From Daedaleopsis sinensis (taxonomy: Eukaryota > Basidiomycota > Agaricomycetes > Polyporales > Polyporaceae), in NCBI GenBank assembly GCA_033807695.1, contig CM066307.1, forward strand, positions 4,216,001 to 4,280,000: DNA of 64,000 nucleotides. Direction: 5' to 3'. Under the pieces are notes generated by a model that worked only from the letters and a program-made list of their open reading frames with translations, was not told the DNA's origin and searched no databases. Shown here piece by piece: positions 47,461-59,416 of this stretch; position 1 is the stretch's first letter; every line of letters begins with the position of its first letter. Position numbers and translations under genes: made by a program.

Positions 47461-49360
47461 ATGGGCAAAGGCGTACGTCCCCTCGTCCTCTATCTCGTTC
47501 CCGCACCGTCTCACGTCTAATTGACATTGACAGTATAGCGCTGCCATCGCGGCTAACCCCGTACGTCCCGCATCGCCTCTGTCTGCTCGATCGTGTCGGC
47601 CTCTAACCTCAGGCCCCCGCCCCAGTACATCGTCGGGTCCTTCGCATGTATCGGCGGTGGACTCTTCGGTCTGGACATCTCGTCCATGTCCGGCGTGCTC
47701 TCCAATGATGCGTACAAGAACACCTTCCACCACCCCGACTCCAACGCGCAGGGTGCGATCGTCGCAGCCATGCCCGCTGGCTCCTTCGTCGGTGCTCTCG
47801 CCGTCTCCAAGCTTGCGGATGTCATCGGCCGCAAGCGGACGATCATGCTTGCAGGTTGGATCTGGGTTATTGGCAGTATCCTCCAGTGCGCCTCCGTCGT
47901 GAGTACCCAGTCCGAGCATCCGCGCAGGCACTGTGGGCAAGACAAGCCTTCCCCTCGCCTCCTTCTCCCACCCCCTTCACGGCTGACGCTTTTCTCTGCA
48001 TAGAACCGCGGCATGCTCGTCGTCGGCCGTATCGTCTCTGGTATCTCCGTCGGCATTGCCTCCGCCATCGTCCCCCTCTACCAGTCTGAGATCACCGAGC
48101 CCCGCATCCGTGGCCGTCTCGTCTCGTTCCAGCAGTGGTCCATCACCTGGGGTATCCTCATCCAGTACTTCATCCAGTTCGGCTGCTCGTACATCGACGG
48201 TGTCGCCTCCTTCCGCATCCCCTGGGGTCTCCAGATGATCCCCGCCATCATCCTCTCCCTCGGCATGATCGTCTTCCCAGAGTCCCCCCGTTGGCTCGTC
48301 GACCACGACCGCGAGTCCGAGGCGCTCGAGATCCTCGCCGACCTCCACGGCGGCGGCGACGCCAACAACGAGCTCGTCCAGCTCGAGTTTGCCGAGATCA
48401 AGGAGCAGGTCCGCTTCGAGCGCACCGAGGGCGCCAAGTCCTACATGGACCTCATCAGGCCCGGTATCTTCCGCCGCGTCACCCTCGGTGCTTCGCTCCA
48501 GATGTGGTCGCAGCTTTCGGGCATGAACATTATGATGTGCGTCGAGTCTGTTCTCCCTAATTAGTGCTGCTGATACTCACCGCCGTGAAGGTACTACATC
48601 GTGTACGTCTTCCAGGGCGCCGGACTCTCCGGCCGCCGCGGTAACCTCATCGCGTCCTCGGTACAGTACATCCTCAACGTCGCGCTGACGATCCCCGCCA
48701 TCATCTACATCGACAAGTGGGGGCGCCGCCCCATGCTCCTCGTCGGCACGCTCCTCATGGGCTTCTGGCTCTTCCTCGTCGGCGGCCTCCAGGGCGGGTT
48801 CGGCGCGTGGGGCGAGGTCGACGGCGACCGCGTGTGGGTGATCACCGGGCACGACGGCATCACCAAGGCCGTCATCGTCTTCTCGTACTTCTTCGTGTGC
48901 TCGTTCGCGATCACCATGGGCCCCGTCTCGTGGACGTACCCGGCCGAGATCTTCCCGATGCGCGTGCGCGCCAAGGCCGTCTCGCTCTCCACCGCCGCGA
49001 ACTGGGTGTTCAACTTCGCGCTCGCGTGGGCGGTCCCCCCCGGGCTCTCGAACATCGCGTGGAAGACGTACTTCATCTTCGGGACGTTCAACTTTGCGGC
49101 CTTCATCCACATCTTCTTCATGTTCCCCGAGACTGCCGGGCGCACGCTTGAGGAGATCGAGGACGTGTTCGCGCAGGGCCACACGTTCACCGCCTGGAAG
49201 ATCAAGCGCGACGTCGGCAGGCGCACGCTCGAGGACGTCAAGGCTGACGCCAAGGTATGTGCGCCCGCGTGTACGTGTGTACGCTTCCCGCTCACCCGTT
49301 CGGTTTTCGCAGCACGAGGTTCACGAGGTCGAGAGCCACGACGAGAAGAGCCACGCGTGA
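47461..49360 (+). CDS. MFS sugar transporter (sugar porter family)
   Basis: Exons 47461-47472, 47534-47560, 47626-47898, 48004-48536, 48591-49254 and 49313-49360 give 518 residues with all phases kept. The third acceptor at 47625 is preferred over 47612 because only it keeps the frame. Twelve-helix sugar-porter marks in order: GGGLFGLDISSMSG in TM1, LADVIGRKRT (loop 2-3), PESPRWL (after TM6), QLSGMNIMMYYIVYVFQGAG in TM7, DKWGRRPM (loop 8-9), YPAEIFPMRVRAKA and PETAGRTLEEIEDVF at the end of TM12. It imports a hexose or pentose across the plasma membrane, probably with protons; the substrate cannot be told from motifs. The cytoplasmic tail is short and His/Glu-rich (HEVHEVESHDEK). The 3' flank recurs at 56030-56800. 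Confidence 0.95.
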
Positions 49361-49419
49361 ACGTCGCGCGCTCTCCGTCTGCTCTCCAAGTTCGCACTTC
49401 TCCCCACTCTGCTCCCTGT

Positions 49420-50160
49420 TACCCCCTTACGCTACGAACCGTCGTGCTAGCCTACGCTTGTAGTCATATCGCACGCTCGCTAGTTGCTCTCACCTGTGTC
49501 TTGTACCTGGATTGGCTCCCCCTCCATGCTCACGATGCCGTACCATCGATGATAATGCCCGTTCGCCTTGTGTATTACTAGCTGTATCAGACTTTTTTTC
49601 GCATCTCAGCTTCGTCTTGTTCCTGGATCTGGATTGCGTTGTGTGGGGAGAAATGACTTACGCAGAGTCGCGCGTACCTGCGCTGTGGAGAGTTTGTATG
49701 TCAGGTGAGTCCTCAGCCCACCGGGACTCAATTGTTTCATTTTGTCAGGACCGTTCCGGTGCCTGTTTCTCATCGTGCGTATGCACATACTGCCGCACTG
49801 CACGTTCTAAAGCTCGTGGGTCAATGTATCGCCCGGGGACTGTATGCACGAGTTCAAAATCCTCCGAAAGTTGGAGCTAAGAACGCCCTCTACGGCCGGG
49901 ATCTGCCGATGGTCCCCAGTTAACCTCGATGACTCGGAGAGTACTCCCCAAGCCGATCTCGTACGGGCTTCGAGAACCTGACTTCGTGTCATCGACTGCC
50001 GCTCCGGCAGGTTTGAACCGGGCTTGCAGCAAGTTGATGATTCAATGTTGGTACAGCACATACAGGTGGCGATGGCATGCCGACAGATCAGCAAAACACA
50101 AAGACCTAGGGTCTACAAGGGTCGAAAGTGGTTGGCGCACTGTTGGAACGTTGGCATGGA
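49420..50160. repeat. Dispersed direct repeat, copy 1 (3' flank of the sugar transporter)
   Basis: Resembles 56030-56800 in the same orientation. Shared phrases are cgtcgtgctag-ctacgc, gtaccatcgatgat, tgtattactagctgtatcagac, tgcg-tgtggagagtt and gcaggtttgaaccgggcttgca. No gene is inside. Confidence 0.75.
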
Positions 50161-50648
50161 ATAACAGTTGGTCGTCAGCATCATCCTGGTCCTGACCTTG
50201 TGAGAGGCATACTTAGAACCGAGGCTGAAGTCCTCTGGTACTGATTGAGCACTCCGAGTCGGAACCTGCTAACAAGAGTCGGAGCAGGGAGTTCTCGGCC
50301 ATTATACATGCCACGCACCGAGAGTAGCGAACTAGAGGATCTTAACCGGATACCGAATTTACCGCCGGCGGCAGTGCCCGCGATCTCCTGCCAGTGTCTA
50401 CCTTCGATAAGTGCGATTGTGCGTGCATAGTACCCTGGGTGGGGACACAGTCATGTTGTACGAGCAAGTAGATACCCAGGACGTTTGCGTAGCTTACAGG
50501 CGAATGTCAAAAGATGTAGTAGTAGCGGTCGCTCATGGTCGCTCTGTTGGAATGCTCGGATCGATGGTATGAAATAGCGTACATACATAAACCCAATGAG
50601 ATACTTTCTAACCGCGTCAGATGCTACTCGAAGCCCGGCCCGTGGCGC
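50161..50648. other. Intergenic
   Basis: About 490 bases between the dispersed repeat and the 3' end of the minus-strand 566-residue gene. Nothing recognised. Confidence 0.45.
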
Positions 50649-52349
50649 TCACTTGACAAGAGCGGAGAAGATCGCGTTGTTGGGCATCTTCTCGTTGTAC
50701 GCCTCCAGGCGAGTCTTGGACAGGCCGAGGGCGGAGATGGCGTCTCCCGTCTCCCTATCGGTGACGTTGAGGACCATGTGCTTGATCCTGCATCCATAGC
50801 CGCCGACCACGGCGCCAGCCTCATCGGCCTTCTTCTGCAAGGCCAGGATGGACTGAGCATGACGGCGCGCCTCGTCTGGGGACGCCATGAGAAGATGGCG
50901 CGGGGCGGCGTCGACCGGGGCCTGGCGGAGTGCGAAACACTTCTTGGTCTCTGCGAAGCTGTACTCCCGGGAGTCGGCGTGGGTGTACGCTGCTAGCTCG
51001 AGACCGTACGTCTTCCAATCGGCGATGGAGGCCTGCGTGGCGCTGGGCTCATACTTGCCCAGGGTGAAGCCCTGGAAAGACGTGCGTGTCACGTCGAGCT
51101 TCTGGTGCGGAGGGGACACGTCTTCGTACAAGCTCCACTTGGGGCTGTTGCGGCCGGTAACTAGCCCGGGATGCGGCTTATGGGCGACGAGGGTCGGGAG
51201 CATGAGCAGGAGTGGGCTGCTGCGCATGGCGGCGGCTTTGTACTCCGTGGGATCGGCACTGTCCAATCCTTCGCCCTTCTGACCGACATCATAGTAGGAG
51301 ATCATCTCGATGAACCCCCCTGTCTTCTTGCCAACCTCGTCGGACCATTCGTCGACTAGCGTGAAGTCGCTGCCGTTTTGGGGTAGGGCGAGAAGGGTGA
51401 AGATGTCTTCGACGCGATAGGTTTTGTCGATCTCGGCGATATCGCCACGCTCGTTCTCCTCCTCCGCCTCTTCGCCTTGGGCGACCCCTCCGACGGTGAT
51501 CATCTGGCGACGGCGGAGGCTGATGGTGACGTGTTTGCCCTCACGGAAGGTGACGATCAACCAGGCGGCGACCTCCAACAGCACGGAGCCGACTTCGACA
51601 TCGGGTCCGTTCTTCTGCGGAACGACGTCTACCACGCGGGTGATGAGGGCGTGGACCTGGTCGGCGATGTCGTTCCAGGGTCGCAGCTGCTGGTCGTACG
51701 GCGTCTTACGATACTCCTCTGAGGTATGCTCGAGGAGGCGCTTGTTGGCGTAGGCGCGAGCAAGGACGGACGCCTCCTTCTTCAGCTCGGGGCGGCGTGA
51801 TCTGACGGAGACCTCACCCTTGGGCTTGCCGATGTCGGCGTCGTCGTAGACAGGAGAGCGGTAGTCGACCGTGCAGTTGGCGATGGCACCGGACACGTCC
51901 TTGAAGAGCGTGACATCGGTGTTCTGGGCGAAGCCGAGCATGTTGATCCTGTAGGTCTCAGGATTCTCCTTCTCAAACTCCTGGCAGAAGCGAACGAGGT
52001 CCTCGTTCCACTTCTTCGCGCCGATGACGTCGTCCAAGGTGCGGAGAGCGGTGAGCTTGAGGTCTCCGGCATGGTCGGTCACGAAGGTCTTCAGGAGGGA
52101 GAGAATGCGCTCCTGCCCCTCCTCGTCCTCGAAGGCCTCTTCGAAGGCCTCGTAGAGATCCGTCTGGGCGATCAAATTGACCTGGCAGTCAGCGAACTGA
52201 CGTAGGGGGTCGATCTTCTCGCGGTCTCCATCAGGATGGACGAGGTGGTAGAGGGCGAAGATGCCGAACTTCTCGAGAAGTTTGTCATGAGCGGACAAGG
52301 GCAGTCCGTCGGGAAGCGCGGCGCGCTCCTTCTTGGTGAGGGGAGCCAT
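50649..52349 (-). CDS. Conserved-looking protein of unknown function (566 residues)
   Basis: Uninterrupted minus-strand frame. The ATG at 52349 (MAPLTKKERAALPDG) is chosen over a longer in-frame extension to 52628 because the upstream part is pyrimidine-rich, UTR-like sequence and because the related fragment at 58490-58870 matches only from GLPLSAHDKLLEKFG. The protein is soluble, acidic and mostly helical, with no signal peptide, membrane segment or motif I recognise. The N-terminal 130 residues are rich in charged helices (LKLTALRTLDDVIGAKKW). The centre has a TVGGVAQGEEAEEENERG loop, and the C-terminus ends KTRLEAYNEKMPNNAIFSAL. Codon use is strongly GC-biased as in expressed neighbours, and the lack of introns is unusual here. 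Confidence 0.8.
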   Translation of the reverse strand: MAPLTKKERAALPDGLPLSAHDKLLEKFGIFALYHLVHPDGDREKIDPLRQFADCQVNLIAQTDLYEAFEEAFEDEEGQERILSLLKTFVTDHAGDLKLTALRTLDDVIGAKKWNEDLVRFCQEFEKENPETYRINMLGFAQNTDVTLFKDVSGAIANCTVDYRSPVYDDADIGKPKGEVSVRSRRPELKKEASVLARAYANKRLLEHTSEEYRKTPYDQQLRPWNDIADQVHALITRVVDVVPQKNGPDVEVGSVLLEVAAWLIVTFREGKHVTISLRRRQMITVGGVAQGEEAEEENERGDIAEIDKTYRVEDIFTLLALPQNGSDFTLVDEWSDEVGKKTGGFIEMISYYDVGQKGEGLDSADPTEYKAAAMRSSPLLLMLPTLVAHKPHPGLVTGRNSPKWSLYEDVSPPHQKLDVTRTSFQGFTLGKYEPSATQASIADWKTYGLELAAYTHADSREYSFAETKKCFALRQAPVDAAPRHLLMASPDEARRHAQSILALQKKADEAGAVVGGYGCRIKHMVLNVTDRETGDAISALGLSKTRLEAYNEKMPNNAIFSALVK

Positions 52350-53419
52350 GTCGATTGGGGGCCCGGGCAAACGGTGTGTTCGCGGTCGAAGCAACGATAG
52401 AGTGATGCGAACGATGAGTTCGCGAGAGTTGAGTTGAATGGTAGGGGTAAGTGATACGCGAGTGAGAAGGTTGCAGGGTGAGTTGCACAGAGGTGGCGAG
52501 CAGCCCTCTTTATCAAAAATACGCTTGAGTAAACGGAATGGAAACACCCGTAGCGATGTCGAATGGACGGCGTTATCTATCGAGCATTCACCCGTCCGCA
52601 AGGTCACAAGGTCACCTCTTTTCTGCACGTCCAGCGCGATCTTCCGACGTCGAGGACTTCTGCGACCGCCTCAGTTCCAGGTCCTCTGCAACGGCGCCGG
52701 GCAGTACGTATTGTTTTCGCGCTGCGTCGCGGTCCCCGGTGGCAAGCGCGCGACCGTCGACGCACGTCGGTGCTTCGGAGTGCGAGAGGTTGGTCGCCGT
52801 CTCGAACCTAGTCTCCGTCGCCCGCGTGAGCGATGTGCCGATGACCCCGGACTCACTGGCGCTGGTGCCGCCCGTCGAGAAGCGCAGGTCGTAGCAGGAC
52901 TGGGAGGCGAGTGTCGCCTAGCATTGCGACTGGTTCGGCGGCGTGGGGTAAATATCTACGTTCGAGCTCATAGTGATCGAGTATGCCTGGTATGCAACCA
53001 TCAGAATCTGCAGGTGTGATCGTGTTAGGGAGAAGCAGTTGGACGAGGCGTAGGAGTGGACACCGGTGCGTACCCGGAGAATACTGTGAATCATTCCGGA
53101 CTCGAGCAGCAGCGCGAGTGCCTTCTCGACACGGGTCCCAGCGGAGCTACGTCAGACGCCCAGACGGACTCTACTATTCCCTACAGTCACAGTTCGTAAG
53201 TCAGTCTGCTGCCGGAGAGCACGGACGGAGACATACCGTGCCTTGTACGCGGCGCAGAAGTTCAGCAGGTTTCAGACGAGTGTCAAATGTTGTAGTGGCC
53301 GTCGAGCGTGGTCTACATTGGGAACTGGCGTTTGGATGCACACGGCGATGGTGAGTAAGGAACTCTGGAAAAGACTGCCCGACTGCAGACTGCGTCAACC
53401 GAGAGGCCCGGAGATACTT
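52350..53419. other. Intergenic with promoter of the 566-residue gene
   Basis: About 1.1 kb. An AT-rich tatttttgataaag (minus strand) about 155-170 bases before the ATG may be the core promoter. No gene is seen in the remainder. Confidence 0.4.
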
Positions 53420-54230
53420 ACATCATCGACCGCGAGGACCGAAGCCGTGATTATAAATGTTAGAACATCAACTTTCGTGGGGCGCCTCCCGCGCGCGCTC
53501 TTGTGCACTTACGTTTCCGAGCTGGTAGGCCAGACCGGGGAAGGTGGCACGGAAAGCCGGCGGCGAGATCTCCGCGAGCTGGATGGGAATCTGGCAGAAT
53601 GTGGTCAGCGTTCCACCCGCTCTGTGTGGTGTAAAAAAGACTCCCAACGCCCCATGCACCCTGGACGCCGAACTGGATACAGAAGGCACGCGCGGCGAGA
53701 CCGCTGAAGCTTGTAGGCAGGATCCAGAGCGGGATGAAGATGAAAACTACGGGAGGTCAGTACACACCCGGTTCCCGAAGCGAAGCTGCGACTGACCGCC
53801 GATGAGGCAGACGAAGATGCTATGGAGGACGGCGGGAGCGGCCGCGGGCGGTGGAGGGCATGAGAGGGACGTACATGATGGTGAGAAGGCGGCCGAGGTA
53901 CTGGCAGGTACTTACTGGCTCGCCCATCCGGGAATCCCGCCTCCGCTATGTGCACGGAGTAGCGCAGGGGGGGAAGGTGGTCAATACGGCACTTACGAGC
54001 TCGCCCCCTGCAACAGTCGCGGCACGTCAGCGGCATCGTCGGTGTACGTAGTTGCCCATAATAGTCGCAATCGTCGCATCGTGATCGCTGAAGAGCTTCG
54101 CGCGCTTCAGGTACTTACGTGGGGTATCCTGCGATCCGGCACCGCGGCCGACAAATGGAAGGGGTGGGGGAGAGACACGCACCGGTCATGAGCTGCACGG
54201 CGTACTTGAATTCACCACGCGCGCGATCTT
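53420..54230 (-). pseudogene. Decayed carboxylate permease (JEN1-type MFS) remnant
   Basis: Minus-strand fragments in the correct order: KYAVQLMTG, YLKRAKLFSDHDATIATIMG, QYLGRLLTIM, PLWILPTSFSGLAARAFCIQ, FGVQGAWG, then IPIQLAEISPPAFRATFPGL and AYQLGN. These are characteristic of the JEN1 family of lactate/pyruvate proton symporters (TM7 to TM10). The pieces lie in different frames, the FNFLSHGSQ-type segment after LMTG is missing, and no set of introns joins them: several GTAAGT motifs lie inside sequence that still looks coding. The N-terminal six helices were not found upstream. It was probably functional once and is now broken. Confidence 0.65.
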
Positions 54231-56029
54231 GTGCACTACGCCGCTGCATGGGACATGAGGCAGGCCGAGGACCTGGCTCTGCATTCGTCCTGTCCAGGTC
54301 CTGCCCGTGCCCTCCACACGCATCCGTTGTCCGCTTCAGAAAGTGCCTGCCGTCCGGCGGCGGAGTCAGCTTAGTGCATGGTGAGTACACCCAATCACCC
54401 GTCATCAGCTCGGAAGCGACTCACGCGACGTCGAGCCTCAGCCATATGTCCCAAGACACTTACCGACAACCAAGCTAGGACGCAGCCTCCACAGCTCTCA
54501 CCTTCGAAATCGCCCACCACAACACTGACACGAGTACGTGCATCGTTCGCATCTGGTGGTGCGTGGCAAATGACAAGCTTTCGCCGTACAGAAAAACGCA
54601 CGCGGCCGTCGAGCGATGTCGACGATGACGGGTTCGTGTCATTCGCACCGGCCGCCGCCAGTCGTGACGCACCTTCATCTGAGGTTCTGGAGAGGCCCGA
54701 TCGATTTGAGGGACGTGCGCGTGCAGGTCTCCTCGCTCTCCTCAGCACACCCCTCACACGCACATTCGCGCTTTCAAGTCCGCTTGCGACCCCGTCTCCC
54801 CAGCACTGCGTCTCGACGCGAGCACCCCGCGACGCACGCACCTCTCGACACGCGCACCGGTGGCGAGCTGCACTATCGCTGGCCGACGGCTGCAGGCCTC
54901 GCGCAGTGCCATCGGCGGGACGCGCCACATCGTCGTGGAACGACTCATACCGTTGCTGTGTCATTTTCGAGATGAGTACAAGTTTCGAGACTGTCCGACA
55001 TTGCACTTACCTCTACGGCTTCTCGATGCAGGGCTCATCGTGCGCTTGTCGCACGCCTGCCGGCTCTGCTCGGGGAGCGCGATGCGATCCGAGTCGCTGT
55101 GGCGTCCCGGAGTCGGCTGCGGATGGCGGGGGCCGCGGGGCGGACACCACGTTCTTGGTGTGACGCACGCCGGCGGAGGCATGCGACGCTGGTCGTACTA
55201 CCGAGGTATGATTGCTGAATAGAGCACGGAAGAGCTCGCCGTCCGCACACAACTAGCGTCGCTGGCGGGACGGACGGACGCTGCGGCAGCGGCGGCTCCT
55301 GTTTGCGGGCGGTGGCGCACGCTCACAAAAGGTGAGTACACTGTTGGTGACTCTGAGCGGAGACGGCTCACGGTTATGAGTCCAGGCGGGCGCGGACGGC
55401 GGGCGCGGCCACGGCTAGCAGTGGCCGCTCGTGCCTACGTAAGTTCGTAGGCCCGATCGACGAGGACGCCCACGCGCAGGTCACCGTCCTCCACGGCGGC
55501 CAAGACCGGGGCAAACCCGGCTCCCGCAACGATGTGAGCTGCGCCGTCTCAAAGCGGTGGGAGCGCAGTGTCGTGAAGCAGGATGGAAGACGTCGGGGAT
55601 TCGAGACGGCGGTGGCGGGAGGCTATGCATTCACACGTGCGTGCAGTCCAAATCACGGTGACATACGTACTTACAGCGGCACTGTCGGTGCAGCGGGCGC
55701 GTTGGAGAAGGAGAAGGCACGGAGGAAAGCGTGTGGGTCGTGTGCGAGACAGTGGAGATGCGCAGAAGCGTCGAAACGGGGTGGATAGGACGAGTTTGGG
55801 AGCAGTGAGAGGAAGAGCATCACCGAGAGCTCCACTTCGGACGGCCGCAGACGGAAAGAGCGTGCAGGGAGGGTCGACGAGGAGAGCAGGAGGAGGAGAG
55901 GATTCACGCAGGGCGGGACATGGCGGGCAGAGCAGAGAGGGCAGCGGCAGGGCGCTCGGGATCCCTCTAGCACAGCCACCGCCAGCGGAGTCTGCCCCTG
56001 TCTGCCCTCGCTCTGCTCCCCGAAGTTAA
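54231..56029. other. Gene-free, possibly decayed coding DNA
   Basis: About 1.8 kb upstream of the JEN1-type remnant. Minus-strand stretches such as RDPHAFLRAFSFSNAPAAPT and VAGAGFAPVLAAVEDGDLRV look protein-like but have no consistent frame or recognised family. They could be further parts of one or more decayed genes. Confidence 0.4.
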
Positions 56030-56800
56030 CCCCCATAAGAAGTTACCCGTCGTGCTAGTCTACGCTCGTAGTTATCTTGCACGCTCGCTAGTATGCTTTC
56101 GCCCGTGTCTCTTACCTGGATTGTTTCTCCCATGCTCGCACCCTCCACGCTCACGACAGTGCTGTACCATCGATGATACTACTACTTAATCATGCTGGCA
56201 CCCGTTCGACCTGTGTATTAGTACTAGCTGTATCAGACTCTTTTTTCTACAACTCACCTTCTTATAGCGTGCCTGGACCTGGATCGCCGAGCTTGTTGCC
56301 TCTGGCTTTGCGGGCGTTGTGTGGTGAGAGTTGATTTGCTCACGCAGACTCGGAGTCCCGCGTGCCTGCGGTGTGGAGAGTTCGTCCGTCGGCGGCGGCA
56401 GCTGTCCTTCGCACACTCTCCGAGTCAGCCCATGGGGACTCAATCGTATCATTTCGCCAGAACCGTCCCGGTGCCTGTCTCTCAAAGTATGTGTATGCAC
56501 ACGCACACACTGACGCACATGTTCGGAGGCTCGTGGGTTTCAAGTGTATCGACTGGGGACTGGATGCAATGCGACTTCAAAATCCTCCGAGTCTTGAAAC
56601 GCTCTCGACGGCCGGTATTTGCCGATGAACCCCAGTTAACCTCAGCGAGAGTACTCTCCAATTGCAAGCCGATCTTGTGCACCTTGAGTTCGTGTCCTCG
56701 ACTGGCGCTCCGGCAGGTTTGAACCGGGCTTGCAACAAGTTGTTCGCCGCCTGATGCGTTGTCTCCGTTAAACGCATAGCCTGCACTGCGCTCGAAGCAA
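56030..56800. repeat. Dispersed direct repeat, copy 2
   Basis: Second copy of the 49420-50160 segment, about 6.6 kb downstream and in the same orientation, with scattered indels. No transporter coding sequence accompanies it. Confidence 0.75.
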
Positions 56801-57113
56801 GCTTGGAGTTTTGTACTTACTGTATACAGTGCGTCGGGACCGACGATTCAGAGATGCGGCGTACTCCAATGACGTGAGGATCGTCTGGGCTCGTTGGCGC
56901 CGCGATGATGGACCTACAAGCCGGATCGAGTAAGACAACAACCCCCTGGACATCCCACAAAAGAATCCACCTCAATGGTTCTAAGGGCTTCAAATTGGAA
57001 GGAATACAATACATCACTTACTTACTCTGTTAATACATAATTACTCGACGGCGATGTGGCAGTCTCGCTACAGGACAACTCGGGACGACTGGACGTATAT
57101 TCACAAGTTGCCG

Positions 57114-58232
57114 TCACTGGTCGTCCACCCACCACTCGCTCAGCTCATCCCACACGCCCGCAATCTTCGGCAGGTCCATCCACACGTCCCCCCGCATATC
57201 CTCGAACTGCGCCCGGATCGGGCCAGTGCACTTCGTGCACGCGCCCGTGCAGTTATCCACTTGCTCTCCGGGCAAGTGCTCCCGCGCGCATTCATTCGCG
57301 TCGACGCAGTCCAGGAAGTCCGCGCTGAGCGGGTCGCCCCAGAGCAGGCTCTGCTTCGCCGCGTGCGCGCGGTGCGCCAGCGCGCCGACGACCGCCTCGC
57401 ACACGCTCCCGCTCCCGCCCCGCATGCAGTCCGCCGCGGGCTGGAAGCCGGCGCACTGCTCGACCATGCGCGCGCCGTGCTCCATGAGCTGTACCTTCGC
57501 GCGGAACACGAGCTCAAAGTCGTGGAGCGCCAGCTCCTCGAGCGTGCCGTCCGCGCGGGTAGCCCCGGCCCACACGAAGTCGTGGTCCACCTGGCAGAGC
57601 GCGTAGAGGCCGAGCGGGACGAGGTCGGGCTCGTCCATCCCGTTCTTGGCTACTACGCCCGCGCGCTGTCTGCCCGCGCCGAGCATGCGGAGGAGGTTGA
57701 AGGCCTCGATCGTGTGGTGTTCGTGGAAGGCGTACCGGGCGCGGATCGCGGCGCGGTTGTCCCAGACGGAGAGGTCGCGGGGGAAGATGTCGGAGAGACA
57801 GGAGAGGGCGCTGTCGACGAGCCGCTCGACACTGTACTTGTGCCCCATACGGATCCACGCGGCGAGCACCGGGAAGGGCGTGGTGTTCGGGCTCCTGTAG
57901 TTTGCAGGTTTGCTGCACGCATATCATGAACAGGGTCAGTGTGGGTTGATAGAAAGTCTGCGAATGAGGGATGCAACGCACATGTCGCCGTACATGAAGC
58001 GGAGGAAGTTGTCGAGATCGTACGCAGTGTCCGACAGGTAGATCTCCACGGCTTCCGCCCATCCGGGCGAGTTGGGAGGGATGGAAGGTCGCACCTGCGA
58101 GGCGGCCATGACCATGCGGTCGAGAACGGACGAGTGGCGTGCGATGATGTTCTGGTGCACTCGGAACTTGAAGCCCTGTGCGCACAGGACAACGTTTCCA
58201 TCCGGGTACCACATAGGCTGATCGTTCATCAT
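57114..58232 (-). CDS. BTB/POZ domain protein 4
   Basis: Exons 58232-57982 and 57894-57114 (donor GTGCGT, acceptor CTACAG) give 343 residues. The BTB domain contains FRVHQNIIARHSSVLDRMVM and YLSDTAYDLDNFLRFMYGDM. Helices follow as in BTB gene 1 (FPVLAAWIRMGHKYSVERLV, FPRDLSVWDNR, AFNLLRMLG). The C-terminal Cys pairs are C-x8-C (CMRGGSGSVC) and CTKC, with the shared 15-residue spacer to Trp; an additional Cys cluster (VDNCTGAC) precedes CTKC. Two adjacent ATGs exist; the first is used. The family is clear, the function unknown. It diverges most from the other three, so it is an older paralogue. Confidence 0.88.
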
Positions 58233-58489
58233 GTCGAGATATGCTCGGGGGGAAAAGAGAGTGGTGAGTGTATGATAGGATAGAGGAGTAGACACACTGT
58301 GCAGCTGTTTTATAACCGTGCGTAGTACCCAGCGCCAACTGACGTCCTTGCCACTGGTGAGTTCAGCGAATAAAGGAGACAAAGGTTCGATATTGGTACG
58401 GCACCAACGGGTGGCGATGGCTGGCCGACCGCCATAAGCAAAACATAAAGACCTCATTCGACGTTCACCAGGTCGTGACGTCGATGTTA

Positions 58490-58870
58490 GCATGTTGATC
58501 CTGTAGGTCTCAGGATTTGCCTTCTCAAACTCCTGGCAGAAGCGGACGAGATCGTCGTTCCACTTCTTCGCGCCGACGAGGCCGTCCATGGTGCGGAGGG
58601 CGGTGAGCTTGAGGCCCCCGGCATGATCGGCGACGCAGGTCATCAGGAGGGAGAGAATGCCGCATGCGCTCCTGCTCCTCCTCGTCCTCGAAGCCTGGTG
58701 AATATCCGTCTGGCCGATCAGATTTATTTGGCACTCAGAGAACTGACGCAGGGGGTGAAACGTCTCGCGGTCTCCATCGGGATGGACGCGGTGGTAGAGG
58801 GCGATGATGCCGAACTTCTCGAGGAGTTTGTCATGGGCGGACAAGGGCAATCCCTCTTGGATCCGTCAAT
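58490..58870 (-). pseudogene. Truncated copy of the N-terminus of the 566-residue gene
   Basis: Minus-strand match to residues about 15-135 of the protein at 50649-52349: LPLSAHDKLLEKFG, LYHRVHPDGDRE, LKLTALRTMDGLVGAKKWND and ENPETYRINML-type sequence. A small indel disrupts the middle. Similarity stops abruptly at 58490, after RINML, and there is no start codon. It lies just upstream of BTB gene 4 and could fall in its promoter. Confidence 0.8.
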
Positions 58871-59416
58871 TGGTGCTCGTGCGACGGGTGTGAGAGGGGC
58901 CGGGGAAGACGAGTGAGCCGGGCAGGTAAGAGGCACGTATGAGACCTACAATGCGCGCACTGCGATACTGTGATAGACATCAGCTCGAAGAGCGATACGC
59001 GTCGTCCGGAGATGGAGGGAGGTGTAGGGTAAGGTACGAACGCGGGAATCAAGCCCTCGATTGCACGGGGCCTCTGCAGTCTGTAGGAACATTCCCCGCG
59101 AGGAGGCGCAAAAGAGCGAGCGGGAGAGGGAGAGCTACGCACCAGCATATCGATACTTTGGAAGGGTGAACGAATGTCATTGTCTTCGTCTTCGAGCACA
59201 CATGGGGCGTGCAGAAAGAGTTGGCGATCGGACTCCTTTCAACGGAGATTGCAAGATGTGCATGCGATAGCGAGGGATTGCGTATAAACAGAGCGGACGG
59301 AGAATACGGACTGCGAGTAGATCATCCATCTCTCTCCCTTGGTCGCTAGCAGACCTTCTGAACACTGACCCTCCCCCGGTCCATCCAGCGAGAGCGAGTG
59401 GTGGTAGCGCGAACGC
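58871..59416. other. Intergenic
   Basis: About 550 bases between the fragment and the LC8 gene 3' end. Nothing recognised. Confidence 0.45.

Noticed and set aside
50005..50030. ggtttgaacc motif, also at 56716, as a possible tRNA
   Set aside because: Part of the dispersed repeat; no cloverleaf can be drawn around either copy.
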